Source: Alkalihalobacillus sp. TS-13
GTDB lineage: Bacteria; Bacillota; Bacilli; Bacillales; Fictibacillaceae
Length of the DNA: 64,000 nucleotides
NCBI RefSeq assembly: GCF_019720915.1
Contig: NZ_JAHKSI010000001.1
Span: 1,798,001 to 1,862,000 of the forward strand
Reading direction: 5' to 3'
The notes under the pieces are model-generated. The model saw nothing but the letters and a program-made list of their open reading frames with translations. It was not told the origin of the DNA and made no database searches. Below, piece after piece: positions 1 through 8,130 of this stretch; positions within the stretch are counted from its first letter, which is position 1; each line of letters begins with the position of its first letter. Made by a program: the position numbers and the translations under genes.

Positions 1-2090
1 TCAAAACCTCCGTCAACACCTACTACACCAACATCTTTAATACCTGATTCTGCACAATTACGTGGACAAGCTGAAACAGACATTTTAACTTTATGTGGGG
101 TATTAAGACGTTCAAATTTCTTTTCTAGATCCATTCCTAGTTGAGTGGAATCCTGGGTTCCAAATCGGCAAAATTGACTGCCTACACATGTTTTTACTGT
201 TCGTAAAGCTTTGCCATACGCATATCCAGAGGGCATATCCAAGTCTGCCCAAACCTTTGGCAGATCTTCTTTCTTTATTCCTAATAGATCAATACGTTGC
301 CCACCTGTCAATTTGATCATGGGAACGTCATACTTATCCGCTACGTCTGCTATTTTTCTTAAGTCATTCGCATTAGTCACCCCGCCATACATTCTCGGAA
401 CGACCGAATAGGTTCCATCATTCTGAATATTGGCATGCAGACGTTCATTGACAAAACGGGATTCTTCTTCATCGTCATAGTCTGAAGGATATAACATTCC
501 TAAATAGTAATTCAGTGCAGGACGGCATTTCGAGCACCCCTCTTCGTTCTTCCAACCGAGTACGTTCATTATTTCTTTGACAAACTTTAAGTTTTTAGAT
601 TTAATTTCTTCAATCACTTCTTCACGGCTTAATGTTGTACACCCACAGACTGCTTCTTTTATTTCACTTTGGTCAAATTCGTCACCAAGTGTGTATTCTA
701 ATAGATCTTGAACTAGAGGTTTACATCCCCCACAAGATCGTGAAGCATTTGTATTGTCTTTTACTTGATCAACCGTCGTCAGACCGTTTTCAACAATCGC
801 TCCACAAATTTCACCTTTTGTAACACCATTACAGCCGCAAATGACTTCACTGTTATCCATCGTTATCACAGCACTCTTACTTGATTCATCACCCGAGTCT
901 TGAAGTATGGTAACCTTGGAGAGATCTGAAATATCAGTCCTATCGTGTATCATGTTCAGCAATTTGGGCCCTTCTCCAATATCACCGAATAATACGGCTC
1001 CAATCACCTTGTCATCACGAATAACTACTTTTTTATAAACCCCTTCAAAATCGTCATACACTTTGATTGAATTTGTATCATTACTATCTAAGAAGTCACC
1101 TGCAGAGAAGACGTCCACACCGGAGACTTTTAATTGTGTTGAAACAACAGAACCTTCATACTTTTTACTTTCCACTCCACAAATTTTCTCAGCCAAAATT
1201 TTTCCTTGCTCATAAAGAGGAGCAACTAAACCGTATACAATTTCCCGATGCTCTGCACATTCTCCGACTGCATATATGTTCGGAGAATCCGTCTGCATAT
1301 AATCATTAACGACAATCCCGCGATTCACATGTATACCATTGTTCTTGGCTAATTGAACATTAGGTCTGATTCCCACAGCCATTACAACCAAATCAGCCTC
1401 AACTTTTGAACCGTCTTTAAAGAGTAATCCTTCCACTCGATCACTACCGGTAATCTCATCTGTTTGTTTGTTAAGTAGAAAGTTCATTCCTTGCGCCTCG
1501 AGGTTTTTTTGCAGCATTTTTGAAGCTGTTGGGTCGAGTTGTCTTTCCATCAAATAATCACAAATATGGACGACATCCACTTCCATACCAAGGTTAAGTA
1601 ATCCTCTGGCAGCCTCTAAACCTAAAAGCCCTCCACCGATGACAACGGCTTTATTATAATGTTGCGCTGACTCAATCATTGTTTGACAATCTTGGATATC
1701 ACGAAATGCTGTAACTCCTTCCTTATCTGCACCTGGTAATGGAAGCATGAACGGTAAAGAACCTGTCGCAAGAATCAGTTCATCGTATTCTACTTGTCTG
1801 TCTTTGTCGGTATATACTTGTTTTCTTACTTTATCAATCTCCACCACAGTTTCCCCTGTATAGAGTTGTATATTATTTTGCTCATACCATTCCATTTCGT
1901 TGATTGTTATATCATTGATTGATGTATCACCTTGCAATACTGTTGATAATAGAATCCGGTTATAGTTCGGGTATGGTTCTCTTCCAAAAATGGTGATTTC
2001 GAATGTATCCGGGTCGATTTTCAATAACTCTTCTATACAGCGGACACCCGCCATTCCATTTCCAACCAACACTAGTTTTTTCTTCTTCAT
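1..2090 (-). CDS. nirB: Nitrite reductase [NAD(P)H] large subunit, 3' end outside window
   Basis: Large subunit of the siroheme-dependent assimilatory nitrite reductase, which reduces nitrite to ammonium in the cytoplasm. The start ATG at 2090 follows GGAGGTAATATGT. About 696 codons are visible of a family that is usually near 800. The N-terminus (KLVLVGNGMAGVRCIEEL) is the FAD-binding oxidoreductase fold. Around 620-850 are two BFD-type [2Fe-2S] stretches, ICGCNG/CGGC and VCGC. Close to the left edge ACPRNCAES is the siroheme/4Fe-4S ligand motif. It starts 16 bp after the NarK-type gene, so the two are probably cotranscribed. A NirD small subunit would lie beyond the edge. Assignment is firm; nirB versus nasD naming is not resolvable here. 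Confidence 0.95.
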   Translation of the reverse strand, partial: MKKKKLVLVGNGMAGVRCIEELLKIDPDTFEITIFGREPYPNYNRILLSTVLQGDTSINDITINEMEWYEQNNIQLYTGETVVEIDKVRKQVYTDKDRQVEYDELILATGSLPFMLPLPGADKEGVTAFRDIQDCQTMIESAQHYNKAVVIGGGLLGLEAARGLLNLGMEVDVVHICDYLMERQLDPTASKMLQKNLEAQGMNFLLNKQTDEITGSDRVEGLLFKDGSKVEADLVVMAVGIRPNVQLAKNNGIHVNRGIVVNDYMQTDSPNIYAVGECAEHREIVYGLVAPLYEQGKILAEKICGVESKKYEGSVVSTQLKVSGVDVFSAGDFLDSNDTNSIKVYDDFEGVYKKVVIRDDKVIGAVLFGDIGEGPKLLNMIHDRTDISDLSKVTILQDSGDESSKSAVITMDNSEVICGCNGVTKGEICGAIVENGLTTVDQVKDNTNASRSCGGCKPLVQDLLEYTLGDEFDQSEIKEAVCGCTTLSREEVIEEIKSKNLKFVKEIMNVLGWKNEEGCSKCRPALNYYLGMLYPSDYDDEEESRFVNERLHANIQNDGTYSVVPRMYGGVTNANDLRKIADVADKYDVPMIKLTGGQRIDLLGIKKEDLPKVWADLDMPSGYAYGKALRTVKTCVGSQFCRFGTQDSTQLGMDLEKKFERLNTPHKVKMSVSACPRNCAESGIKDVGVVGVDGGF

Positions 2091-2106
2091 ACATATTACC
2101 TCCAAT

Positions 2107-3303
2107 TCATTGAATGGATGGATAAGCTTTGACACTCTTCTTTTGGCTGCTTGTTTTTCCATCTTTAACCCCACGTATTGTTCCAATTAGACACATAAAG
2201 GAAAGGATTGAAAATAATACGAAGCCTGGTGTGTAACTCCCAATCAGATCTTTCGTCAATCCAAGAACCAGAGGCAAGATAAAGCCTCCTATACCTCCAA
2301 TCGCGCCAATAATCCCTGCTGATACACCTGTTTTTCCCGGAGCGACATCGGGTACGAGTTTGAATACGGCACCATTTCCTGCTCCTAAAAAAAGTCCCAA
2401 CGTTAAGAATGCGACACTGAAAATAAAAAAATTCCCAACCGCTAAAGGGATCAAGATAGCGATTACTGAAGTTCCGGAAAACAGAAACAATAATGGCATT
2501 TTTGCTCCAAATCGATCTGCAAGATAACCGCCAAAAGGTCTAATGAATGTAGCGAGCATTACAAACCACGCTGTATTCATTCCTGCATCTACGAGTGAAA
2601 TATGATAGAGTCCTTTCAACAATGTTGGTAAATAAAGACTGAAAGTTACGAATCCACCAAAAGTAAGGAAATAAAACATGGACAAAATCCAAAGGGACCT
2701 ATATTTCATTACAGAAAAAGCTTCTTTCACTGTTGTTTTATCATTTGAAAGAGGGGCTTCCTTTGTGAAAAACCAAAAAACGGCGGTCATCAAACCCATT
2801 AATATGGCGCTTCCCCAAAACGTCCACGAAAGGCTGAATTCAGTAACCATAGTAGGAACAGTAAAGCCAGATATTGCGGATCCAATATTTCCTAATCCTA
2901 CAATCCCTAAGACATACCCTTGTTTTCCGGACGTATACCAGTTAGAAACGTAAGAAATGGCAATCGCAAATGTTGCACCTGCTAACCCGATCAAAAATGT
3001 CCAAAACAATAGCATTTCGTAGGTAGCAGCATAACCAATTCCTACTAATGGGATGATCAGTACGAGCATCGTTAACGTATAAATCTTTCTTCCTCCATAT
3101 CGATCACTTGCTATTCCTAATGGGATCCGCATCAATGAACCTAGAAGAACAGGTATGGCTATAAGCAGGCTCAGCTTTGTATCGCTCAACTCATACATTT
3201 CTTGTACTATTGGTGCAACCTGTGCAATCATTGTCCAAACCGTAAATGATAGAATCATTGCTATCGTCGATAACCATAATGCACATTTTTGACCTTTCAT
3301 CAT
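2107..3303 (-). CDS. narK: NarK-type nitrate/nitrite MFS transporter
   Basis: Twelve-helix major facilitator predicted to import nitrate or export nitrite at the cytoplasmic membrane. The 398-residue chain has the NarK-like N-terminus (ALWLSTIAMILSFTVWTMIA), the loop motif RIPLGIASDRYGGRK, and a second-half loop RPFGGYLADRFGAK. I start it at the ATG at 3303 rather than an upstream in-frame ATG at 3312. GAAAGG sits 9 nt upstream of 3303 but directly abuts 3312. A short frame with an excellent ribosome binding site lies just upstream (3330-3407), and nirB begins 16 bp downstream. The neighbourhood of nirB and siroheme genes supports the role; direction of transport is inference. Confidence 0.9.
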   Translation of the reverse strand: MMKGQKCALWLSTIAMILSFTVWTMIAQVAPIVQEMYELSDTKLSLLIAIPVLLGSLMRIPLGIASDRYGGRKIYTLTMLVLIIPLVGIGYAATYEMLLFWTFLIGLAGATFAIAISYVSNWYTSGKQGYVLGIVGLGNIGSAISGFTVPTMVTEFSLSWTFWGSAILMGLMTAVFWFFTKEAPLSNDKTTVKEAFSVMKYRSLWILSMFYFLTFGGFVTFSLYLPTLLKGLYHISLVDAGMNTAWFVMLATFIRPFGGYLADRFGAKMPLLFLFSGTSVIAILIPLAVGNFFIFSVAFLTLGLFLGAGNGAVFKLVPDVAPGKTGVSAGIIGAIGGIGGFILPLVLGLTKDLIGSYTPGFVLFSILSFMCLIGTIRGVKDGKTSSQKKSVKAYPSIQ

Positions 3304-3329
3304 CTTTTGCATCCTTTCAAACTATTGAA

Positions 3330-3407
3330 TTAACATTTCTGAAACCATACCTGAATAGCAAGAAATAAAAATGTCAACATGCCAATACCATTGGTCTTTT
3401 TATCCAT
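3330..3407 (-). CDS. 25-residue small membrane protein or leader peptide ahead of narK
   Basis: A short frame not usually annotated. ATG at 3407 is preceded by AGGAGGAATGACAA, one of the best ribosome binding sites in the window. The peptide begins MDKKTNG, continues with a hydrophobic helix-like run (GMLTFLFLAIQVWF) and ends QKC. It stops 26 bp before the likely narK start. Some MFS antiporters of the oxalate/formate type are preceded by a single-helix small subunit of similar size and topology; a relation is inference. It could instead be a translational leader controlling narK. Confidence 0.55.
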   Translation of the reverse strand: MDKKTNGIGMLTFLFLAIQVWFQKC

Positions 3408-3512
3408 TTGTCATTCCTCCTATACATTACTTTGAAATCAACATATTCCAAAAAAATTATTACTCATGTCAGGAAATGCAACATGTTGTTGATTGTTTAT
3501 CCCATAACACAA

Positions 3513-4289
3513 TTAAATTGTTAAAACGTCTAACACGGACTGTTGGTGGTTTAGTTGTTCAAACCATTGTATTTTTTCACGTAATCGGACCACTTCACCG
3601 ATGATGATTATACTGGGATTTTGAATCTGGTTTTTCTCCGCGAGCCCCACAATAGATGCAAGGGTCCCAGTAACAGTGTGTTGTTTTACTGTCGTACCAG
3701 AGTGCACAATAGCTACAGGCGCGTTTTGAGAGCGTCCATGTTTCAATAATTGCTGTTGAATATACGGTAAATTACCGATCCCCATATAAACCACTAAGGT
3801 ATCAATACCTTTTGCAAGGCTTTCCCAACACAAATCATCTTGCCCTTTTCTCAGATGTCCAGTTACAATAGCGAACGTAGAACTATAGTCTCGATGCGTG
3901 ACAGGTATTCCCGCATACATTGGAGCTGCGATTCCAGATGTAATTCCTGGTACAACTTCAAATGGAATCCCATGTTTAGCAAGTACTTCTGATTCCTCAC
4001 CGCCTCTTCCGTATACAAAAGGGTCTCCGCCTTTTAGCCGGGTAACAACCTTCCCTCGTTTCGGATACCTTACTAAAGATTGATTAATCATTTCTTGATC
4101 CATCGAATGATTGCCTGGCTTTTTGCCACAGTAAATCAAGTCAGCACCATTTTTCGCATAGCTTAACAATTCTTGATTGATTAAACGATCGTATAAAATC
4201 ACATCCGCTTCCTGAATACATTTAAGACCCTTTATTGTAACCAATTCTGGATCTCCAGGTCCTGCGCCAACTAAATAAGCTTTGCCCAT
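3513..4289 (-). CDS. cobA: Uroporphyrinogen-III C-methyltransferase (SUMT)
   Basis: SAM-dependent methylase that converts uroporphyrinogen III to precorrin-2, the first step towards siroheme, the cofactor of NirB. The 258-residue chain carries the SUMT signatures VGAGPGDPELVTIKG at the N-terminus, DVILYDRL, RLKGGDPFVYGRGGEE near residue 85-100 and PGITSGIAAPMYAGIPVTHR. It is full length for a stand-alone SUMT without the CysG N-terminal domains. AAAGGAGAG precedes the ATG. The 105 bp to the next small frame leaves room for a separate narK promoter. In Bacillus the equivalent gene is nasF in the nitrite reductase operon. Confidence 0.95.
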   Translation of the reverse strand: MGKAYLVGAGPGDPELVTIKGLKCIQEADVILYDRLINQELLSYAKNGADLIYCGKKPGNHSMDQEMINQSLVRYPKRGKVVTRLKGGDPFVYGRGGEESEVLAKHGIPFEVVPGITSGIAAPMYAGIPVTHRDYSSTFAIVTGHLRKGQDDLCWESLAKGIDTLVVYMGIGNLPYIQQQLLKHGRSQNAPVAIVHSGTTVKQHTVTGTLASIVGLAEKNQIQNPSIIIIGEVVRLREKIQWFEQLNHQQSVLDVLTI

Positions 4290-4730
4290 CCAAGTCTCTC
4301 CTTTAAAATGGCTGTTAGTTTATCGATGTAGAAAGTATCACATATACCAAGGGGCACTAACACGATCTTGTAAGAAAATCTAACATAGTTTTTCAAAATA
4401 ACTTCTAAAGATCATCGCGAATCATTGATATGTAGTAATACTTAACAAGGAATGTTATATATATCACTCAAAAAGAAATTAAGATAAGAAAGGATGGGGT
4501 TAAATTGTAGTGAAATAACGAATGTTTAATATTTATCGAGGTCAATCAGGCATAGAATATTCATCCATGAAGGTAAAAGGAAGGATAAACATAGGAGGAT
4601 CGGAACGGTAAACGCTTTCAAAATTGGAATCATTGAAAAAGAAGAGGTATAGCACATTAAAAAACAGCAAATGACTACTGGATTCTCAAATTTCGATCAT
4701 CGATCAAAAAGAGATAACTTACATTTTTTA
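4290..4730 (-). other. 440-bp intergenic region upstream of the SUMT gene
   Basis: No convincing gene. The ribosome binding site of the SUMT gene lies at its left end. At 4607-4620 the minus strand reads TGAAAGCGTTTACC, matching 13 of 14 positions of the CcpA catabolite element TGWAARCGYTWNCW. At 4591-4660 the plus strand has AGGAGG followed by 14 codons without a usable start, possibly a scrap of an old gene. I see no clear promoter. Confidence 0.4.
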
Positions 4731-5558
4731 TCAATCATCCGTATTTTCTTTTTTCTCTAAATAATATCGGGACAGTTTCACGATCATCGCCCCCATCCGT
4801 TGTTTTTCAGGTTGGAGTACATTTTCTACCCCTTCTTCATGTAATGCTTCTGCTGTTATTTTGCCCACGGATGCAGCCATCACTTTGTTGTTAAACATAT
4901 TTTTGATTTGAGGTAAATACTTCGTTTCTCTTGCATAGTCAAAAAGAAAACGGACCTGTAGTGCTGTTGTGAAACATACCGCATCTACTTTCCCTTTAGA
5001 AATTTCATCACATAAACTTTTTAATACTTGAGAATCGGGGATTAGATGTTTATACGGGAGAATTTGTGAGTAAACAGCTCCTCTTCCCTCTAAAAATCGA
5101 ATAAGTTTTGGTGCAGAATCACCATGGAGTTGGATCGTCACTCTCTGGTCATTAAATTCAAACTCCTCAAGGTTACGGATAAGTCCTTGGGTTGTTCCGT
5201 CGTCATCAACAGCAATTGGAGCAATACCCAACTTTTTCAATACTGAACGAGTTTTATATCCTCTAGTAGCTACTTTCGCTTTTTTGATTGTAGTGATAAA
5301 ACGTTCATATATTCCTAAGTTTTCAGCAATCTTAAATAGTGTTTCCGCCCCTATACCTGTTGTAAAAACGATCCAATCAACACCTTCTTTTACGATTCGT
5401 ATAATCTCTGGTTCTACCTCTTTCTCATCCAAAAATACTGTCCCTTGAGCAGGCTTTACTATAGGGATTCCTCCCTGTTTCTCTACTAAAGCACACATTT
5501 CTTCAGTCCTTCTTGATCCCGTAAGAACGATATGCTTCCCCTCGAGCCCTTTCGTCAT
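4731..5558 (-). CDS. hemD: Uroporphyrinogen-III synthase (HemD-like)
   Basis: Predicted to close and invert hydroxymethylbilane into uroporphyrinogen III, the substrate of the neighbouring SUMT. The protein (275 residues) shows the two-lobed HemD pattern: IVLTGSRRTEEMCALVEKQGG at the N-terminus, VDWIVFTTGIGAETLF, then CFTTALQVRFLFDYA and AASVGKITAEALHEEGV in the C-terminal lobe. I start at the ATG at 5558 because GGAGTGG lies five bases upstream; an in-frame ATG at 5573 has only a weak site. Overall sequence conservation in HemD is low, so the call rests on fold-like motifs plus the siroheme context. It may be a nitrite-linked paralogue of the housekeeping enzyme. Confidence 0.8.
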   Translation of the reverse strand: MTKGLEGKHIVLTGSRRTEEMCALVEKQGGIPIVKPAQGTVFLDEKEVEPEIIRIVKEGVDWIVFTTGIGAETLFKIAENLGIYERFITTIKKAKVATRGYKTRSVLKKLGIAPIAVDDDGTTQGLIRNLEEFEFNDQRVTIQLHGDSAPKLIRFLEGRGAVYSQILPYKHLIPDSQVLKSLCDEISKGKVDAVCFTTALQVRFLFDYARETKYLPQIKNMFNNKVMAASVGKITAEALHEEGVENVLQPEKQRMGAMIVKLSRYYLEKKENTDD

Positions 5559-5693
5559 TATTACCACTCCCATCCACTTTTGTTAGACTAAATGGTAACA
5601 CAAATTTATAAGTTGTTCTTTTTTAAATGCATTTTACCCTTTAGAAGTTATATGTTCGTTTTTATCCACATGACAATATTGTCTATACTTAAT

Positions 5694-5732
5694 AAAAACA
5701 GCCCTGGCACTATATGCCATGAGCTGTTTTCT
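5694..5732 (-). terminator. Rho-independent terminator of sigK
   Basis: On the minus strand AAAACAGC and GCTGTTTTT form the outer stem around an inner ATGGCA/TGCCA pairing, followed by TTTTTATT. It lies immediately after the sigK stop codon. Confidence 0.75.
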
Positions 5733-5733
5733 T

Positions 5734-6114
5734 CTACCCTTTTTCCTTGTCGTTCCTCTGTCTGTAGAATTCATGAAACAACTTCATCAGGGCGCGTTTT
5801 TCGATCCGAGAGACGTAGCTTCTAGAGATTCCCAGGTCTTTTGCGATCTCTCGTTGGGTCCGTTCTTTTTCTAGATCGAGTCCAAAACGGCCGACAATAA
5901 CTTCCTTTTCACGATCATCGAGGATATGGATATGTTCATAGATCTGTTTCTTTTCCATCTTCAATTGAATGGTATCGACAATGTCTTCAAGATCGGCTTT
6001 GAGGACATCGATCAGTGTGATTTCATTTCCCTCTTTATCCGTTCCGATCGGATCATGTAAGGAGACGTCCTTCTTTGTTTTTTTGATCGCCCTCAAATGC
6101 ATGAGGATTTCCAT
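5734..6114 (-). CDS. sigK: 3' half of the sigma-K gene (SpoIIIC-like), separated from its 5' half
   Basis: C-terminal portion of the mother-cell sporulation sigma factor SigK: 126 codons from [20 protein letters not shown] through region 4 ([20 protein letters not shown]) to a normal end. Regions 1-2 of about 112 residues are absent. The first in-frame ATG (6114) sits exactly where SigK normally reads ENEILMHLR, so Asn is replaced by Met and the upstream sequence is foreign. The adjacent recombinase is of the family that joins the halves of sigK in Bacillus subtilis. In that state the half-gene is not useful alone; it would become the end of sigK after excision. Nothing like the 5' half occurs on either strand of this window. 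Confidence 0.93.
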   Translation of the reverse strand: MEILMHLRAIKKTKKDVSLHDPIGTDKEGNEITLIDVLKADLEDIVDTIQLKMEKKQIYEHIHILDDREKEVIVGRFGLDLEKERTQREIAKDLGISRSYVSRIEKRALMKLFHEFYRQRNDKEKG

Positions 6115-6140
6115 TCTAATGTCATTACCTAGCGTAAAAA
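6105..6140. other. Probable recombination (att) site at the sigK junction
   Basis: Homology to SigK stops at about 6112. The next bases outward on the minus strand are GGTAATGACATTAGAATGG, containing TAATG-A-CATTA at 6117-6127, an inverted repeat around one base. Serine recombinases use short cores flanked by such arms. The exact crossover is not determinable without the other end; GAAAT at 6107-6112 is shared with intact sigK genes and keeps the frame. Confidence 0.5.
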
Positions 6141-6148
6141 CATGTTAA

Positions 6149-7657
6149 TTAGAAGGTGTAAATTTTGATACGATCTTCATATACCCTGATCTCTTTTATT
6201 ACATGCCGGATAAGGGACTTTTTATCTTCAAAAGTCAATTCTTCTTGACCTTTCGAAAAATAAAATTCAGCTGCTTCCTGGAGTAACTTCTTTCCGTATA
6301 TTTGTTGATCCATATTCTTTCTTGACTTCTCTAGTTCTAACAAATCCTTTGTTAGTCGTTCTTCTTTATCCTTCAACTCTTTTAAAGACTCCCTGATTTC
6401 CTCTTCAGAAATATCTAATCCCTCTGAGAATAAATTCAACAACTTTTTTCTTCCAACTTTTACTCTGTTGATTTCGGATTCAAGTCTTTTGATCTCGATT
6501 TCCTCAAAGTCAGCTGTTTCCTCTTCTTCCTCTCTTTCAGTTGCTGCCGCAATCTCTTCGGGCGCATTCAACCAATTGAGAATGGTCTCCCAGACATCTT
6601 GATCCAATTTTGAAACGTTGGTTCTACGGCCACATCCTGGATGTTTGGCTCCTGCATAGTTTTTATAGTCCGTATAGATATAGACGGTTTCTCCCCAGTT
6701 CGTTGTTTTAACACCAACCATTGTATTATTGCAATCGCCACAACGAATCAAGCCGCTTAACAAATACTCATGTCTTGCTTTTTTTGCCCAACGTCTTCTA
6801 GATTGTTCAAGTAATGTTTGGGCATGTTCGAATGTTTCTTCATCAATGATTGCGGGACACTCAATGGGAATCCATTCTTCTTTGGGACGTTCTCTCATAG
6901 GGACCCTGTCTTCTTTTGATTTATACTTGTTCCCAAGCATACCTTCTGTGTTCCAGCGATTTTGATAAAATTTACCCGTATAAACTTGATTCATCAATAA
7001 CTGCCGAACAACTTGACGGTGCCATACTTTCGCACCTCTTTTGGTAGGAATCCCTTTTTGGGTTAAATACTTAGCTATTCCATTAATTCCTTCCACAAAA
7101 CCATTTGGTTTGGTGAATAGGTCAAAAATCAGCTTTACAATACTCGCTTCCTCTTGGTTTATAATAATTTGGGAGGTTTCTTTATCGTAGTCATAACCGT
7201 AAATTTGGAAATTTCTTAGTACTTTTCCTTGTCGCGCTTTTTCTCTTCTACCACGACTCATCCGCTCATTAATTTTCGCTTTCTCAAATTCAGCAATTGC
7301 CCCACGCATACTATAGAACAAGTTTCCTTCTGGAGTTTTTGTATACTCACTCGTCACAAAAATAAGCTCTACACCGCGTTTTTCAATTTCATCGGTTATA
7401 ATTAATTGGTTCATCAATTTACGGGAAAGACGATCTGGATCCAAACATATCACTTTAGAAATTAAACCATCACGTACGTCATTCCTTAACTTAGTTAGTG
7501 CGTGACGGTCTAAGAATTCACCGGACATTCCCCTGTCTACATATTCAATGACTTCATTTGAGCTCGCTTTCTTCCGACACTCCTTTAGTTGATCCTCGAG
7601 GCTGAATCCCTTCTTCGCTTGTTCTTCCGTACTCACCCTTGCATAAATCGCAATCAT
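6149..7657 (-). CDS. spoIVCA: Large serine recombinase, SpoIVCA-type
   Basis: Site-specific DNA recombinase expected to excise the sequence interrupting sigK in the mother cell. The 502-residue length equals SpoIVCA (about 500). The resolvase domain starts MIAIYARVSTEEQAKKG with catalytic Ser9, followed by DPDRLSRKLMNQLI and AEFEKAKINERM. The recombinase domain has KGAKVWHRQVVRQ-like sequence (RGAKVWHRQVVRQLLMN). A zinc-ribbon-type stretch (CGDCNNTMVG) is near residue 307 and a charged coiled coil near 390-450. AAAGGAG precedes the ATG. Its stop codon is only 34 bp from the sigK half on the same strand, the position expected for a gene just inside the element. Expression in B. subtilis is mother-cell specific; I see no clear sigma-E promoter here. 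Confidence 0.95.
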   Translation of the reverse strand: MIAIYARVSTEEQAKKGFSLEDQLKECRKKASSNEVIEYVDRGMSGEFLDRHALTKLRNDVRDGLISKVICLDPDRLSRKLMNQLIITDEIEKRGVELIFVTSEYTKTPEGNLFYSMRGAIAEFEKAKINERMSRGRREKARQGKVLRNFQIYGYDYDKETSQIIINQEEASIVKLIFDLFTKPNGFVEGINGIAKYLTQKGIPTKRGAKVWHRQVVRQLLMNQVYTGKFYQNRWNTEGMLGNKYKSKEDRVPMRERPKEEWIPIECPAIIDEETFEHAQTLLEQSRRRWAKKARHEYLLSGLIRCGDCNNTMVGVKTTNWGETVYIYTDYKNYAGAKHPGCGRRTNVSKLDQDVWETILNWLNAPEEIAAATEREEEEETADFEEIEIKRLESEINRVKVGRKKLLNLFSEGLDISEEEIRESLKELKDKEERLTKDLLELEKSRKNMDQQIYGKKLLQEAAEFYFSKGQEELTFEDKKSLIRHVIKEIRVYEDRIKIYTF

Positions 7658-7874
7658 TGAGTTTCTCCTTTCTGTATTTTTCCTTCAGATAAGAGTAACA
7701 AGAATAACGGATCCGGTCAGTAGAACTTCCTTCAATGATTTCGACATGCACCTCGCATCACCTCTTTAAAAAGGTATGCGAATATGGCTTGACCTCTTGC
7801 CTAAAGGAATGTACTAAATATCAGATATAGCATCAATTTATTAACTAGGAAACAGAGGTCTCTCAAGGTGATAG

Positions 7875-7904
7875 TTGTTTTCTTTTGGTAATATCGGTTA
7901 TAAT
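7875..7904 (+). promoter_or_regulatory. Predicted promoter of the antitoxin RNA
   Basis: TTGTTT (7875-7880), an 18-bp spacer and TATAAT (7899-7904) give a good housekeeping promoter facing the 3' end of the toxin gene. Start of transcription would be near 7911. Confidence 0.6.
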
Positions 7905-7928
7905 AAAATTAGAAAGTTCGCATATATT

Positions 7929-7963
7929 AAAAAAGACCGTCGGTGCTGCTAACACCAACGGTC
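7929..7963 (-). terminator. Terminator of the toxin mRNA
   Basis: The arms 7935-7945 and 7953-7963 pair over 11 positions on the minus strand; the single non-Watson-Crick pair is G-U only on that strand. Six U residues follow (7929-7934). This strongly supports minus-strand transcription through here. Confidence 0.85.
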
Positions 7964-8006
7964 ATGCAATAGACGGTTCCCGTCAAGGGGGATCGGCTAA
8001 GGGTAG

Positions 8007-8049
8007 AATAATCCACCAGAGCCTCTAACTCAAGGGTGGATTATTTTTT
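8007..8049 (+). terminator. Terminator of the antitoxin RNA
   Basis: AATAATCCACC (8007-8017) pairs perfectly with GGTGGATTATT (8035-8045) and is followed by a T tract on the plus strand only. The right arm overlaps the toxin stop codon. Confidence 0.8.
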
Positions 8050-8124
8050 ATGGTTAAATGACAGTACTACAACAATTAACGTTGCAAACGCACACGCGAA
8101 CATCAACGCTTCAAATACCGTCAT
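8041..8124 (-). CDS. Putative holin-like toxin of a type I toxin-antitoxin system (copy 1)
   Basis: A 27-residue peptide: MTVFEALMFACAFAT, a hydrophobic LIVVVLSF helix and a basic tail NHKK. The pattern MTVxEAL...LIVxxLSFxxKK is that of the small membrane toxins annotated as putative holin-like toxin in Firmicutes. The toxin would insert into the membrane. The ribosome binding site AAAGGGGGTGG is strong but is complementary to CACTCCC further up the leader, so translation is probably blocked by mRNA folding. An antisense RNA and two terminators complete the module. It sits directly beside the sigK recombinase; the skin element of B. subtilis likewise carries type I modules. A diverged second copy is at 16364. 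Confidence 0.85.
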   Translation of the reverse strand: MTVFEALMFACAFATLIVVVLSFNHKK

Positions 8125-8130
8125 ACAGCA

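Larger units (their letters stand above)
7911..8049 (+). ncRNA. Predicted type I antitoxin RNA overlapping the toxin mRNA 3' end
   Basis: A plus-strand transcript of about 140 nt is bounded by the promoter at 7875-7904 and the terminator at 8007-8049. It is complementary to the 3' untranslated part and last codons of the toxin mRNA, the convergent arrangement of TxpA/RatA and BsrG/SR4 in Bacillus subtilis. The boundaries are predicted from promoter and terminator only. Confidence 0.6.

Noticed and set aside
3371-4083. Plus-strand frames across the SUMT gene and its leader
   Set aside because: They are antisense to well-supported genes and have no start signals or recognisable motifs.
4300-4345. 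FNR-like site (TGTGA-N6-CTACA) before the SUMT gene
   Set aside because: Only one half-site matches TGTGA-N6-TCACA well.
7685-7747. 20-codon hydrophobic frame (MSKSLKEVLLTGSVILVTLI) between the toxin locus and the recombinase
   Set aside because: The Shine-Dalgarno candidates are either 1 or 12 bases from the ATG and nothing else supports translation.
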